A stretch of 64,000 nucleotides of DNA, taken from the NCBI GenBank assembly GCA_945881865.1, contig CAMCVK010000008.1, positions 62,001 through 126,000 of the forward strand. Direction: 5' to 3'. Of this stretch, positions 8,164 through 17,343 are shown one piece after another. Within the stretch, counting starts at the first letter, position 1. Each line of letters begins with the position of its first letter. The notes below the pieces were generated by a model that saw only the letters and a list, made by a program, of their open reading frames with translations, was not told where the DNA came from and made no database searches. The position numbers and the translations under genes are program-made. This DNA is from Fimbriimonas ginsengisoli Gsoil 348. GTDB lineage: Bacteria > Armatimonadota > Fimbriimonadia > Fimbriimonadales > Fimbriimonadaceae.

Positions 8164-9095
8164 TCGGGCCGAAAGCCCGACCAGTCTCCGAGGTACAGCA
8201 CCTCTTCTTCAAGCTGCACGCCAAATCGGTCGAACACCGATTTGGCGACCTTCTCCGCCAACCGGCGAATGTCCGTCGCGCTGGCCCCGCCGACGTTGAG
8301 GATGAAGTTTGCGTGGCGGACTCCCACCCTGGCACCGCCAATTTGATGGCCCTTCAGGCCGACGGCTTCAATCAGATATCCGGCCGGGGTGACCCCCGCC
8401 GCCTTGAGAGCAACCGGCAACTGATCCAGTGACTCCGCGAATGCTTGGTCCTCGACGTTCTTAAAGAAGCTGCCCGCGCTGGGCGATGGTGGCTGTTTCG
8501 AGATTCGCTGACGCTGAAACTCCCGCGCCGCGTCGTAAATCGCGACCGGGTTCCCGGTTTCCAGCCGTAACCGAACCCTAGTTATCGCCGCATTGGGCGG
8601 GTTTGCCCGCCTTAAAACTGAGTTACGGTAGGAGAATTCCATCCAGCCCGGCCGAACCCACTTTCGTTGGCCTTCATGGACGATCTCGATTTCAACCAGA
8701 TGTTTCGAGATAGCCGAACGATAGGCACCCGCGTTGCTCACGAGGGCCCCGCCCAGCGTGCCGGGAATGCCGACCGCGAACTCAAGGCCGGCGAGCCCAG
8801 CTTGCGCTGCCTTCAGGAAAAGCTCTTGGAAGCCACAGCCGGAGTCGGCCACAACTTCCCCATCGGCAAGAATTTCGATCTTGCGCGCTTCGTTGCGAAT
8901 CGTCAGGCCGGGAACGCCGGCATCGCTCGGAAGAACATTGCTTCCCCAACCCAGGATGGTCACCGGGCCAGCAGCTTGTGCTTGCGCGAGCGCAGCGCAC
9001 AAATGCACGTGCGTCCGCACGATGGTGAATCGTTCGGCGGCCCCGCCGGCGCGCAGCGTCGTGAAGGGCCGCAGCGAGACGTTCGTCTGGATCAT
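8160..9095 (-). CDS. murB: UDP-N-acetylenolpyruvoylglucosamine reductase
   Basis: 311 residues. MurB reduces UDP-GlcNAc-enolpyruvate to UDP-MurNAc with NADPH and FAD in the cytoplasm, the second committed step of peptidoglycan synthesis; murA for the first step is at 30819-32099. The FAD-binding domain has TTLRAGGAAERF and LGWGSNVLPSDAG; the substrate domain has PSAGSFFKN, carrying the catalytic serine, and ends with LEEEVLYLG, carrying the late glutamate. The start ATG overlaps the tsaB stop by four bases, so it is translated from the tsaB-led operon. Confidence 0.95.
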   Translation of the reverse strand: MIQTNVSLRPFTTLRAGGAAERFTIVRTHVHLCAALAQAQAAGPVTILGWGSNVLPSDAGVPGLTIRNEARKIEILADGEVVADSGCGFQELFLKAAQAGLAGLEFAVGIPGTLGGALVSNAGAYRSAISKHLVEIEIVHEGQRKWVRPGWMEFSYRNSVLRRANPPNAAITRVRLRLETGNPVAIYDAAREFQRQRISKQPPSPSAGSFFKNVEDQAFAESLDQLPVALKAAGVTPAGYLIEAVGLKGHQIGGARVGVRHANFILNVGGASATDIRRLAEKVAKSVFDRFGVQLEEEVLYLGDWSGFRPD

Positions 9096-9649
9096 GCTGG
9101 AAGCCGCCGTTTTGAAACCGAGATGCTCGGCTCGATGAGATAGTTCGGCATCAACTGTTCCGGCGCTTGCCAGTCAAGCAGTGAAAAGATGGGACCAAAG
9201 CCTATGGCCGTTGGAAAGTGATCATCCCCTCCAAAGCCGAACCCGGTGAAACTTCCAGCCGGAAGCTCAACGGTTCGGGAAGGCACTTGCCCCGGCTCTC
9301 GAACGAAAAACTCACCACGTTTACTGGGGAAAACGACCTTGCCCGTATGTGAGATGAGATCAAAAGCCGTCGCGCCTGCGGCGTCAACGCCCTGGGCATA
9401 GGCGAGCGTCTTCGCCAGTACGATTGCCACCCGGGAACCGGTAAACGAGCCGGGCCCGAGGTCGGCGGCGAAACCGGCTATGTCTCCCGGCCCGATTCCC
9501 GCCTGCTCTAAACCCTTCGTTAGCAGGTTCAGAAGCACCTCGCCGGCACGGTAGCCCGCCGTATCCGACCCCGCAAAGACCAATTGGCCTGAGGCATCAA
9601 AAAGCGCGACGCTCGCAACCGGAGATGAGGAACTGAAGGCCGCAATCAC
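9092..9649 (-). CDS. tsaB: tRNA threonylcarbamoyladenosine biosynthesis protein TsaB
   Basis: 185 residues of an ASKHA-type fold. The N-terminus (MIAAFSSSSPVASVALFD) and ADLGPGSFTGSRVAIVLAKTLA match TsaB/YeaZ, the scaffold partner of TsaD and TsaE in making the t6A modification next to the anticodon of ANN-decoding tRNAs. It is shorter than many TsaB proteins because the C-terminal part is reduced. It overlaps the upstream 9646-10734 gene by four bases and murB by four bases, forming a tightly coupled three-gene unit. Confidence 0.9.
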   Translation of the reverse strand: MIAAFSSSSPVASVALFDASGQLVFAGSDTAGYRAGEVLLNLLTKGLEQAGIGPGDIAGFAADLGPGSFTGSRVAIVLAKTLAYAQGVDAAGATAFDLISHTGKVVFPSKRGEFFVREPGQVPSRTVELPAGSFTGFGFGGDDHFPTAIGFGPIFSLLDWQAPEQLMPNYLIEPSISVSKRRLPA

Positions 9650-10734
9650 GGAATCAGCTCAATCCGAATTCCGTTCAAAAGCTCAAATAGGGTGCGCTTC
9701 TGGTCGGCGAACTGGTTCTCTTGCTTGCGCATCGCACCTCGCCCCGTCGCGGCGGGCAAGCTGAGCCGATAAGCAAACGTGAGGTAAAAGTCGCCGGTTC
9801 GAACTACAGCATCCAAGCTCGCCAAGCCGCCGTCTTTCGAAGTTCCCCGCCGCCAGACGGTGCCGAGCGTCGATCCGGCCGGAGTCGTCTCGAAGTCTTT
9901 GTCCTCCCGAAGGTTCACGCTCGCGAACTCGGTTAGTGAGGTCCCAGAGGCGACGAACAACGCACGCGACGGCTCGGGCGAATCCAAAGTGTACGAAGCG
10001 GCCGCCAGCACTTCCCCCTTCAGCTCTCGCGAGGCGAACGTCAGCCGGCCGTTTTCGCCAACGCTGACGTTGAACCCTTTGGGATACAGAACCCGGATTC
10101 GGCGGGTGGAAACGGTGGTCTCGACCGAGAGCAGGTTCTTTGGAAGCTTCCCGGCCACCTTTCCGTCGTCGATGACGGAACGGGTGAACTTGGGCGAGAG
10201 GGGTGCCGCCGTGACGGCCGGCTTCGTCGGGTCCTCCGGCGGAAGGTTCTCGCCGTCGATGGTGGCAAAGGTTTCCAGGGCAGTTTGCCACTGGAACGAA
10301 ACCGCCTCGAACTGGCTCGTTGGGACCTTCAAGTTGAACAACAGCTTCGACTTCGTCTGGGTGTAGAACAGCCCGGTGAGGAGCGTGACCGGGGTTCCCC
10401 GTTCGGAAAACTCAAGCTGGGTCAGAAGCAGGGGCGCACCAAGCACGGTCTGCTCATACTGGCGGATGATGCTGCGATTGCTCAGCTGACCGCTCGTAAG
10501 CTGCAACTGCTGCCACGCGGCCGCGTCGCCGCGAAACTCCGCCCGGATCAGACCGACTTCCCCAGAGTCGGACCCCGTGCCCGGAATCGTGATCTTGGTT
10601 TCGCGCTTGCTCTTCTTCGATACCTTCCACGCCTTTGGGTACTTGAAGGTGAGATTTAGGGACTCGTCGCGGAAGTCCTGGAGGTCGCTTACCTGCGCCT
10701 GCGCGAGTAAGCAAACTAGAAAAGCGGAAACCAT
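9646..10734 (-). CDS. Secreted protein with two PsbP/DcrB-like repeats
   Basis: 362 residues. A short signal peptide (MVSAFLVCLLAQAQ) precedes two similar halves: about 20-160, opening DESLNLTFKYPKAWKV, and about 200-360, containing RVLYPKGFNVSVGENGRLTF. Each half fits the PsbP/DcrB pattern of extracytoplasmic proteins that open with a strand holding a conserved Tyr-Pro followed by a Trp or Phe. No enzyme motif is visible. The gene leads the tsaB-murB operon by a four-base overlap. A TAATCT box ends six bases before the ATG, suggesting a leaderless operon message. Function unknown. Confidence 0.7.
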   Translation of the reverse strand: MVSAFLVCLLAQAQVSDLQDFRDESLNLTFKYPKAWKVSKKSKRETKITIPGTGSDSGEVGLIRAEFRGDAAAWQQLQLTSGQLSNRSIIRQYEQTVLGAPLLLTQLEFSERGTPVTLLTGLFYTQTKSKLLFNLKVPTSQFEAVSFQWQTALETFATIDGENLPPEDPTKPAVTAAPLSPKFTRSVIDDGKVAGKLPKNLLSVETTVSTRRIRVLYPKGFNVSVGENGRLTFASRELKGEVLAAASYTLDSPEPSRALFVASGTSLTEFASVNLREDKDFETTPAGSTLGTVWRRGTSKDGGLASLDAVVRTGDFYLTFAYRLSLPAATGRGAMRKQENQFADQKRTLFELLNGIRIELIP

Positions 10735-10740
10735 AGCTTC

Positions 10741-10746
10741 AGATTA
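10741..10746 (-). promoter_or_regulatory. -10 box TAATCT, leaderless start of 9646-10734 operon
   Basis: Read on the minus strand, TAATCT ends six bases before ATG 10734. The box lies in the 20-base space between this gene and the histidine kinase stop. Confidence 0.55.
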
Positions 10747-10754
10747 TGCCGACA

Positions 10755-12428
10755 TCACAGCGGAACGTGAAGGACAAACCGGGCCCCTTCCCCAAAAACC
10801 CCGTTCTCGAATACGTCGCCGCCGTGCGCATCCACGATTCCTTTCACGATTCCGAGTCCCAAACCCATGCCTTTGACCCGGCCGCTGTAGAACGGCTGGA
10901 AGATAAGCGACTTCACATCGTCGGGCACACCAGGCCCGCTGTCCTCGACCTCAATTCGCACTCTCCGTTCGTCGGCGGAGAGCAGCGCCCGAACCACCAT
11001 CTCCCCGGACTCCGTGTGATGTAGCCCGTTTTCAATGAGTTCCGAGACTGCACGACGTAATCGACGGCCGTCCACATTCGCGACGGGCAGGTCAGCAATT
11101 TCAAGTCGCAGGCTCACGAGGGAACGCTTTGGGAAGACCTCCTCGGCGGTTTCTCGAACCAGCGCACCCACGTCGGTCGGCGCCTTTTCGATTTTGGTTG
11201 CCGTGACGAAATCCCGAAAGTCGTGGAGGATTTCTTCGATGCGCGTGAGGTTCGCTCGCAAACTCTCATGGAGTGTCCTGAGGTCCTGCAAGCTGGTCTT
11301 GTCATCGGCGATGAGAAATCCGAGCTCGTTCACGTCGCCCTTCAGGGCAAAAACGCGGTTCCCAATCATGTGCGAAGACTTTGCGCTGAGTTCGCCCCAG
11401 GCGATCATGCGTTCGCTCTGCACGATGTGATCGATCTGACGGATGTTTTGTAGACCCGAGGCCATCTGCTCGGCGATCGCCTGCAAAACCCGCTGGTCTT
11501 GAATTGTGAACCGGTTATCAGAGAACGGGTTCTCCGAACGCCGCCGCAGAACGCGGATGACCCCCAGAATTTCGTCTCGCCAAAGAATGGGCACCGCGAG
11601 AAAGCTGGCGATGTTCTCGTTGGGAATCTCGATGTATTTGCCGCGCCATCTCGGGTCGAGCTGAGGTTCGTCCAGCAGAATCGGCTGGCCGTGCTGGCAA
11701 ACCCACCCCGTAAAGCCTTCGCCCCGCTCGTAGGATAAGAGACCAATTTGGTCTTTCAAGCGCCCAATAGTTCCTCGCAGAACGGCGGAGTCCGTCTTCG
11801 GATCCATGATGAAGATGCTGCACGTGTGCAGCCGGAGCGTGTTCTGCGCGACGCCAATGACGCTCTCAACAAGCAGGTCCTCCGAGGTCACGGTGTCGAG
11901 CGCACTTCCGATTTGAATCAGGGCTTCCTCCCGCTTCGTGCTTTCATGACGCTCAAGGACTAAGTCGATGAGGCTTGCCAGACCCGTAACCGTCTCGTGA
12001 TGGGTTTCTGAATACGCGTTTGCCTGATCGGAAGACACGTTCAGCACGGCTCGAATCCGGTCAAAACGATCCTTGATCGGCACGGCAATCTCGCTCTGGG
12101 TCGACGAGAAAAGCGCGCGGTAAGCGGGATCATCGCGCACGCTTCCGCTCACGACGCTGGTTCCTGTCGCGGCTACCCAGCCGACCAGACCTTCCTTCGA
12201 CTGGATGTCGAGCGGGAGGTGCCGGAACTTCGCAACCGACTCCCAGCCGTCACCCGCTCCGTGCCGAACGACGAGATCGCTGACTTCGTCCTCGACGATG
12301 GCAATGAGCACGTGCGCGCTACCGGTCAGCCGCTTTGCGGCGAGTGCAATCGCGTCCAAGGCGTGGTCTACGGAGAGATCTCTCGAAATCTTCGTGAGAA
12401 GTTGAGTCCATTCGGAGAGGGCAACCAC
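10755..12428 (-). CDS. GAF-domain sensor histidine kinase
   Basis: 557 residues from GTG 12428. An in-frame extension to 12647 exists, but it would run into the divergent SIS gene and its sequence is not domain-like. Two GAF domains lie at about 15-150 and 170-320 (the second with YERGEGFTGWV and ASFLAVPILWRDEILGV). They precede a dimerisation region around GELSAKSSHMIGN, where the His is the likely phosphorylation site, and a HATPase domain with ELIENGLHH, DSGPGVPDD and GMGLGLGIV. There is no membrane segment, so it senses a cytoplasmic signal. The H-box is unusual: SHMIGN rather than HE(I/L)(R/K)NP. No response regulator is adjacent, so it is an orphan kinase. Confidence 0.87.
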   Translation of the reverse strand: MVALSEWTQLLTKISRDLSVDHALDAIALAAKRLTGSAHVLIAIVEDEVSDLVVRHGAGDGWESVAKFRHLPLDIQSKEGLVGWVAATGTSVVSGSVRDDPAYRALFSSTQSEIAVPIKDRFDRIRAVLNVSSDQANAYSETHHETVTGLASLIDLVLERHESTKREEALIQIGSALDTVTSEDLLVESVIGVAQNTLRLHTCSIFIMDPKTDSAVLRGTIGRLKDQIGLLSYERGEGFTGWVCQHGQPILLDEPQLDPRWRGKYIEIPNENIASFLAVPILWRDEILGVIRVLRRRSENPFSDNRFTIQDQRVLQAIAEQMASGLQNIRQIDHIVQSERMIAWGELSAKSSHMIGNRVFALKGDVNELGFLIADDKTSLQDLRTLHESLRANLTRIEEILHDFRDFVTATKIEKAPTDVGALVRETAEEVFPKRSLVSLRLEIADLPVANVDGRRLRRAVSELIENGLHHTESGEMVVRALLSADERRVRIEVEDSGPGVPDDVKSLIFQPFYSGRVKGMGLGLGIVKGIVDAHGGDVFENGVFGEGARFVLHVPL

Positions 12429-12448
12429 GGCGATTAAAGTATGGCGTT

Positions 12449-12454
12449 CATAAT
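12449..12454 (+). promoter_or_regulatory. -10-like box CATAAT before SIS gene
   Basis: CATAAT ends seven bases before the ATG at 12462. This favours the second Met codon as the start over the first ATG at 12441. Confidence 0.4.
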
Positions 12455-12461
12455 TTCGGCC

Positions 12462-13412
12462 ATGCACGGCGAAAGAATGGAGCGCGAAATTTTGGAGCAG
12501 CCAAGCCGGATTGCGGCCTCCGCCGCCAGGTTTGCGTCCGGGCTCGGCGAAGCGCTCCGCGGGCGAGACTTCGAGATGGTCGTTCTGGCCGCGCGAGGTT
12601 CTTCGGATAACGCCGCACGTTACGCACGTTACTTGATCGAAGTCCACCTCGGGATCCCGGTTTCACTGGCCGCGCCGAGCGTGATCACACGCCATCACGG
12701 ACACATTCGCTACCGAAACGCCCTTGCGATCGGGATAAGCCAAAGCGGCGCGGCCCCCGATGTCGCGGAAGTGCTGGAAGCATTGCGCACCGACGGGCAC
12801 TTCACGGTGGGTATCACGAACACGCCTGGCTCTCGCTTGGCGGCCACGGCTGAGTTCACGCTCCTTCTCGGGGTTGGCGACGAGACGTCAATCGCCGCGA
12901 CGAAGACCTACAGCGCGACGCTGCTTGCCCTGTATGAACTCACCCGCGCGCTTGGTGCCGATCTTCCCGCGAGCACTTCCCATATCTACAGCGAGGAATG
13001 GCTACGAACCTGCGCGGCCGCCGCCCGGGAGACCGCCGGGCCCGTGTGCCGATGTTCACCGGTTTTCTGTTTAGGGCGCGGCTTCGGTTTTTCTACCGCC
13101 GAGGAAGCGGCGCTAAAGTTAATGGAATGTGCGCTTATCCCGGCAAAAGCATTTTCAACCGCCGACTTTCACCACGGGCCGAAGGCACTTGCGGGGGTGA
13201 ACTCCAGCATCATCTCGTTTGACGGACCGCAGTTGGATCTCGCGGCGCAGGGCGCGGAAATCTTCGAACCGCCTTTATCCCCGGCATCGGCGGAGTTAAA
13301 GCCACTCTGGGACATTCCGTTTGGGCAGTACCTTGCCCTCTTTGCGGCACGCAATCGCGGCCTTGACCCGGACCACGCCCGTCATTTGCGAAAGGTCACC
13401 GAGACTCTTTAG
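12462..13412 (+). CDS. SIS-domain sugar-phosphate isomerase/deaminase
   Basis: About 316 residues with two SIS domains, at roughly 20-150 and 180-310. MEREILEQPSRIAAS matches the opening of the isomerase half of glucosamine-6-phosphate synthase and of NagB-II/FrlB/AgaS proteins. Substrate-loop motifs are present (AARGSSDNAARYA, GISQSGAAPDV and TKTYSATLLALYEL), and the second domain has the GRGFGFSTAEEAALKL helix. There is no glutaminase domain, so ammonia transfer from glutamine is not expected; deamination or isomerisation of an amino sugar phosphate is likely. ATG 12441 is an alternative start. Its 3' end overlaps the opposite gene by 17 bases. Confidence 0.85.
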   Translation: MHGERMEREILEQPSRIAASAARFASGLGEALRGRDFEMVVLAARGSSDNAARYARYLIEVHLGIPVSLAAPSVITRHHGHIRYRNALAIGISQSGAAPDVAEVLEALRTDGHFTVGITNTPGSRLAATAEFTLLLGVGDETSIAATKTYSATLLALYELTRALGADLPASTSHIYSEEWLRTCAAAARETAGPVCRCSPVFCLGRGFGFSTAEEAALKLMECALIPAKAFSTADFHHGPKALAGVNSSIISFDGPQLDLAAQGAEIFEPPLSPASAELKPLWDIPFGQYLALFAARNRGLDPDHARHLRKVTETL

Positions 13413-13899
13413 CGAAGAACGTTTCCACTTCCTTTGCTTGCGGTCGGCTCCGCGCCAGTTTCGACAACGTTCGCCAGTTGACCTCTTCGAGAGTGACCGT
13501 TCCGCGCGCATTGGAGGTCCAAGTCACCAGGGCATTCCAAGCGAGTTGCTCTATCTCGTCGAGCTCCACCTTTCCCGTCCGCCTGTCGTGCCGCGCCACG
13601 AAGTTGCCGTAAGTCAAAACTAGGGCCGCCAACCCGAGAACCCCGGCCGCCCAAAAAACCTGGTTCGGGTCTACGAACCAACCAGAAAAGGCGAGCAGGA
13701 GGCACACAACGCTGGCAACGCCAAAGCCAACTGCCACCCAAACGTTGCTGCCCAGCTCACCTCGAGCGATGCGTTGCTCCCGAAGCACCCGCAGGATCCC
13801 CGTCGCACCCCGGGCAGATGGGTCGGTCGCGCTTCTCTCGAACACCGCCCGACACTCTTCTACCGAAATTCGCGGGTATCGCCCGTATCCGCCCGCCAT
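13396..13899 (-). CDS. Hypothetical protein with two membrane segments
   Basis: 167 residues. The N-terminal 45 residues are soluble and include ISVEECRAVFERSATDPSA. Two hydrophobic segments lie at about 52-70 and 80-97, followed by a soluble tail ending PQAKEVETFFAKESR. No family was recognised. ATG immediately follows the aat stop codon (TAGATG), so it is probably cotranslated with aat. Its 3' end overlaps the SIS gene by 17 bases. Confidence 0.6.
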   Translation of the reverse strand: MAGGYGRYPRISVEECRAVFERSATDPSARGATGILRVLREQRIARGELGSNVWVAVGFGVASVVCLLLAFSGWFVDPNQVFWAAGVLGLAALVLTYGNFVARHDRRTGKVELDEIEQLAWNALVTWTSNARGTVTLEEVNWRTLSKLARSRPQAKEVETFFAKESR

Positions 13900-14529
13900 C
13901 TACACAACCCTCCGTTTGCTTGGGCTGCCGGGGAGGCTCCACGGCGTGTCTAGTTCCAGCGCGGCCCGGAGTTGCTTCATGTACTCCCGCTTAGGAATCT
14001 CGTACGCACCCAGCGAGAGCGTGTGATCGTTCGAAAATTGGGAGTCGAACAGCGTGAATCCCAGCGCGCGGCAACGGTTCACCAACGCCCAAATGGCGAC
14101 CTTAGACGCGTCCGTCTCGCGATGAAACATTGATTCAGCGGAAAACAGCCCGCCGATGGCCACTCCGTACGCTCCGCCAACCAGTCGGTCGTTCAGCCAG
14201 CATTCAACCGAATGGCCCCAGCCGGCCCGATGAATCTCCGTGTACACCCGAATCAGATCAAGCGTGATCCAGTTTCCCGTGGGCCGAACACACGACCGCA
14301 TGACCTCTTCGAACGCGGTGTCAAACCGAATCTGATACGGTCCTTTGCGCAACGTTCGCTCCAGGGATCGGCTCACGTGGATTCCCTCGATGGGAAGGAG
14401 ACAGCGGACCTCGGTCGAGTACATCCAGATTTCAGGATCATCGAAGGATTCGCCCATCGGGAAGTATCCGGTTTGGATCGCCTGGGCGATCATGCTCGGC
14501 GAAAGTTCAGATCCCTTTATTGCCGCCAA
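13900..14529 (-). CDS. aat: Leucyl/phenylalanyl-tRNA-protein transferase
   Basis: About 209 residues. Aat adds Leu or Phe from charged tRNA to proteins with N-terminal Lys or Arg, marking them for ClpS/ClpAP. Family landmarks are GYFPMGE, IHVSRSLERTLRKGPY, NWITLDLIRVYTEIHRAGWGHS, LVGGAYGVAIGGLFSAESMF and DSQFSNDHTLSLGAYEI. No ATG lies upstream of the conserved LSPSMIAQA. TTG 14529 is chosen because it gives the normal family length; a CATAAT box lies 10 bases before it. Longer readings run into the divergent DinB gene. Confidence 0.9.
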   Translation of the reverse strand: MAAIKGSELSPSMIAQAIQTGYFPMGESFDDPEIWMYSTEVRCLLPIEGIHVSRSLERTLRKGPYQIRFDTAFEEVMRSCVRPTGNWITLDLIRVYTEIHRAGWGHSVECWLNDRLVGGAYGVAIGGLFSAESMFHRETDASKVAIWALVNRCRALGFTLFDSQFSNDHTLSLGAYEIPKREYMKQLRAALELDTPWSLPGSPSKRRVV

Positions 14530-14585
14530 CTTGCCCCAAATTATGCCCCCGTTTCCTTCGATAGTTTTGGTAACGTAGAAGCGCC

Positions 14586-15005
14586 ATGACCGCTCCCGAA
14601 CTACTCGAACAGCAAATCGCAAAAACTGCCGCCATGCTTGACGTCGCCGTCGCCGGCGTCGACGAAGCCCACCTGGACTACCGGGCCCACGAAACCATGA
14701 TGTCGTACCGCGAGCACCTTGCCCACCTCACCGAGGTCAGCATCGCCAGCCTGGCCATGTTGCAGGGACAAGAGCATGCTTGGGGATCCTACTCGCCGGT
14801 CGCCACCGACCTTGCCGGCTTGGTCGCTGAGCTGAAGGCAAAGCGCGCCGAGGCCGTAAAGCTCATCTTTACGGTCGCCAATGACGATGCCCTCAACACC
14901 GGCGCGGACTATATTTTGCAGCACGATCATTACCATCTCGGACAGATGGCCGCAACCCGACAGGCCTTCGAGCCGGGCTGGTCCAGTTTCGCGCTTTACT
15001 CCTAA
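14586..15005 (+). CDS. DinB-like small protein
   Basis: 139 residues, nearly all helical. The last third has ADYILQHDHYHLGQMAATRQAF, with the clustered His residues seen in the metal-binding helix of DinB-superfamily proteins; EHLAHLTEVSIASL is the second helix. It starts 56 bases from aat on the opposite strand. The two DinB-like proteins in this window are clearly divergent from each other. Activity unknown. Confidence 0.65.
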   Translation: MTAPELLEQQIAKTAAMLDVAVAGVDEAHLDYRAHETMMSYREHLAHLTEVSIASLAMLQGQEHAWGSYSPVATDLAGLVAELKAKRAEAVKLIFTVANDDALNTGADYILQHDHYHLGQMAATRQAFEPGWSSFALYS

Positions 15006-15032
15006 GCCGTCCGCTCACGGCATACTTCAGGG

Positions 15033-16289
15033 GTGGATTCCGACTCGCTGTATGCCGACGTCTTTCAAAACTACACCGACCATATCAATCCGAACCTCGC
15101 ACGGCTGATGGCCTTCGCGGGGTTCGGAGTGGAAATCTCGGCCGTGGGCGCGATCATCACGGACCACGAAGGCCGCGAGTTCATCGACTGCTTGGGCGGC
15201 TACGGCACCTTCACTTTTGGTCACCGGCACCCCAAGATTGTCGCCGCCGTTCGAGACCAGCTGGATTTGATGGGGCTCTCCGGCAAGGCTTTTTTTTCCA
15301 AACCGCAGGCAGACCTGGCTGCGGCGCTCGCCGAAATTTCTCCGGCCGGCCTTGACTTTGCGTTCTTCTGCAACTCTGGAGCCGAAGCCGTTGAAGCCGC
15401 GCTAAAGTTCGCTAAAGGGGCTACCCAGCGAGCTGGAATCATTTCAACGCAAGGCAGTTACCACGGAAAAACACTCGGCGCGCTTTCAACGACCGAACGG
15501 GAGAAGTACCGGAAACCGTTTATGCCGCTGTTGCCGGGCGTCCAATTTGCGCCGTTTGGCGATGCCGAAGCGGTCGCTTATCTGGCCGACGACAACACCG
15601 CCGCGATCATCGTGGAACCGATCCAGGGAGAAGGCGGCATCATTATTCCGCCCGACGGTTACCTGGCACAGCTCCGAGAGATCGCCGATCGCTCTGGCGC
15701 GGTGCTCATCTTTGATGAAGTGCAAACCGGGCTGGGCCGCACCGGTCGGAACTTCGCATGCGAATGGGACGGCGTCGCGCCGGACATCATGTGCCTTGCC
15801 AAAGCCCTCGGCGGCGGGATAATGCCGCTGGGCGCGATCCTTTACGCTCGCGCGATCTATGACCAAATCTACGACGTCAACCCGCTGGCGCACACGTCGA
15901 CGTTCGGTGGCAACGCGCTCGCCTGCCGGGCGGGGCTCGCGGCGCTGCAGATTCTGCAAGACGAGAACATCGCGGCTCAGTCCGAGGAAAAAGGCCGCCT
16001 GATGCTAGACGGCTTTGTCGAGATTGCCCAGGCGCACCCCGATCTCATCGCCAGCGTCCGCGGGCGCGGACTGATGATCGGCCTCGAATTCTCGATGGAC
16101 GAAGTCGGCGAACTCGTTGTCGCCCAGCTTCTCAAGCGCGGAGTTTGTGTGGCGTACGCCCTGAACAACCCACGCGTTCTGCGATTCGAGCCGCCGGTCA
16201 TGATCTCAAACGACCAAATCGAAACCGTGCGCCGGGCCGTTAGCAAATCCATCGCCGAAACGGCCGAGCTTTTGGCAGAGTTGGTTTAG
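15033..16289 (+). CDS. Class-III PLP aminotransferase (ornithine/putrescine type)
   Basis: 418 residues of fold-type I PLP enzyme. Landmarks: GYGTFTFGHRHPKI, FFCNSGAEAVEAALK, GSYHGKTLGALSTT, VEPIQGEGGII, DEVQTGLGRTG, and CLAKALGGGIMPLGA holding the PLP lysine. The combination is closest to putrescine or ornithine aminotransferases and their 4-aminobutyrate relatives; the substrate cannot be fixed from sequence. Start is GTG 15033, preceded by CATACT at 15022-15027 five bases away, so a leaderless message is possible. Its stop is interlocked with that of the next, opposite gene (16286-16289). Confidence 0.88.
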   Translation: MDSDSLYADVFQNYTDHINPNLARLMAFAGFGVEISAVGAIITDHEGREFIDCLGGYGTFTFGHRHPKIVAAVRDQLDLMGLSGKAFFSKPQADLAAALAEISPAGLDFAFFCNSGAEAVEAALKFAKGATQRAGIISTQGSYHGKTLGALSTTEREKYRKPFMPLLPGVQFAPFGDAEAVAYLADDNTAAIIVEPIQGEGGIIIPPDGYLAQLREIADRSGAVLIFDEVQTGLGRTGRNFACEWDGVAPDIMCLAKALGGGIMPLGAILYARAIYDQIYDVNPLAHTSTFGGNALACRAGLAALQILQDENIAAQSEEKGRLMLDGFVEIAQAHPDLIASVRGRGLMIGLEFSMDEVGELVVAQLLKRGVCVAYALNNPRVLRFEPPVMISNDQIETVRRAVSKSIAETAELLAELV

Positions 16290-17296
16290 AGGATCTCGGA
16301 AAGCAGGACGCGCTCGCGGCGACGGCTAGATTCCTTCACCGCGAACACCATCGCGAGGCTCTTGATGTTGTCGTGGCACTCGCCGTCCGGCGTCGGACCG
16401 CCATTTAGGGCGGCAAGAAACTGCGCGAACGAACCCTTGATGAACTCAAAACCGGGGGTCGGTGTGATTTCGACCCGCTCCATCTCCGAGTGGAACTCGC
16501 CGGACTTCCGCACGACCTCCGCGTACGGCACGGTGTTGTGCTCCCAAATCGCCGTTCCGTTCTTCCCTACCGAGCGCCAGTCTCCGTCCCAACTCGTGTG
16601 AAGGCCTTCGGCCGCCCATGATCCCCGGAACGTGAACCTAAGGTCGTCCTCAAACTCGAAAAGCGCCGTTGCCGAAGAATCGGCCTTGTACCAACTCCAG
16701 TGCGGGTTGAATTCTTCGGCGTAGACGGCTACCGGGTCCTTGCCAGAAATGAACCGCGCTTCGTCGAACGTATGAATCGCCATGTCAAGGATCAGCGGGC
16801 TCTCCATTTCATCGCGGAATCCGCCAAAGTGAGCTCCGATGTAGAAATCAGCGTTGAGAATTCCGACTCCCCCAAGGCTCGCCTGAACGAAGTCACGGTA
16901 GGCCTGAAGCTGCCGGTTGTACCGCCGAGCCTGACTCACCATATACAGCTTTCCGGCCGCATCGGCCGCCGCGACCATCTCCTTCGCCTGCGCCATGGTG
17001 GCCGCCATGGGCTTCTCGCCGATGACCGGTAGCCCGTGGCCCAACGCGGTCAGTGTCACTTCGTGGTGGGCTTCGGGAATCGTCACGTCAACGACAAAAT
17101 CCGGTGCAGCGTCCTTGATCGCCTGGGTTAAGTCGGTCCCGTAGACCTCGGCGGTGACGCCAGTTTCAGCTCCGGCCTGCGCCGCCGCTTCGGGCCGAAC
17201 GTCCACCCAGCCCGCCAGGGTTACTTCCGGAAACTCTGCGATGTTTCTGGCCCAAGTCTTTCCCATTCCGCCGGCGCCAACGAGTAATGCACGCAT
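16286..17296 (-). CDS. Gfo/Idh/MocA-family oxidoreductase
   Basis: 336 residues. N-terminal Rossmann domain with [14 protein letters not shown], then [12 protein letters not shown] and the family motif [12 protein letters not shown], whose lysine takes part in catalysis. The C-terminal alpha/beta domain (about 130-330) carries [15 protein letters not shown] with the conserved His. Members oxidise or reduce sugars and inositols with NAD(P). The neighbours (aminotransferase, threonine aldolase) do not reveal the substrate. It is divergent from ltaE with 47 bases between the starts. Confidence 0.9.
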   Translation of the reverse strand: MRALLVGAGGMGKTWARNIAEFPEVTLAGWVDVRPEAAAQAGAETGVTAEVYGTDLTQAIKDAAPDFVVDVTIPEAHHEVTLTALGHGLPVIGEKPMAATMAQAKEMVAAADAAGKLYMVSQARRYNRQLQAYRDFVQASLGGVGILNADFYIGAHFGGFRDEMESPLILDMAIHTFDEARFISGKDPVAVYAEEFNPHWSWYKADSSATALFEFEDDLRFTFRGSWAAEGLHTSWDGDWRSVGKNGTAIWEHNTVPYAEVVRKSGEFHSEMERVEITPTPGFEFIKGSFAQFLAALNGGPTPDGECHDNIKSLAMVFAVKESSRRRERVLLSEIL

Positions 17297-17331
17297 GGCC
17301 GCAGGTGTACCCGCTTCCGCGCAAAGACCGG

Positions 17332-17337
17332 GATACT
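17332..17337 (+). promoter_or_regulatory. -10-like box GATACT, leaderless start of ltaE
   Basis: GATACT ends six bases before ATG 17344. It supports this internal ATG over the longer open frame that starts at 17287. Confidence 0.5.
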
Positions 17338-17343
17338 GGAGCC

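Noticed and set aside
12429-12647. N-terminal extension of the histidine kinase
   Set aside because: Residues are low in domain character and would lie over the coding part of the SIS gene; GTG 12428 gives a clean start of the first GAF domain.
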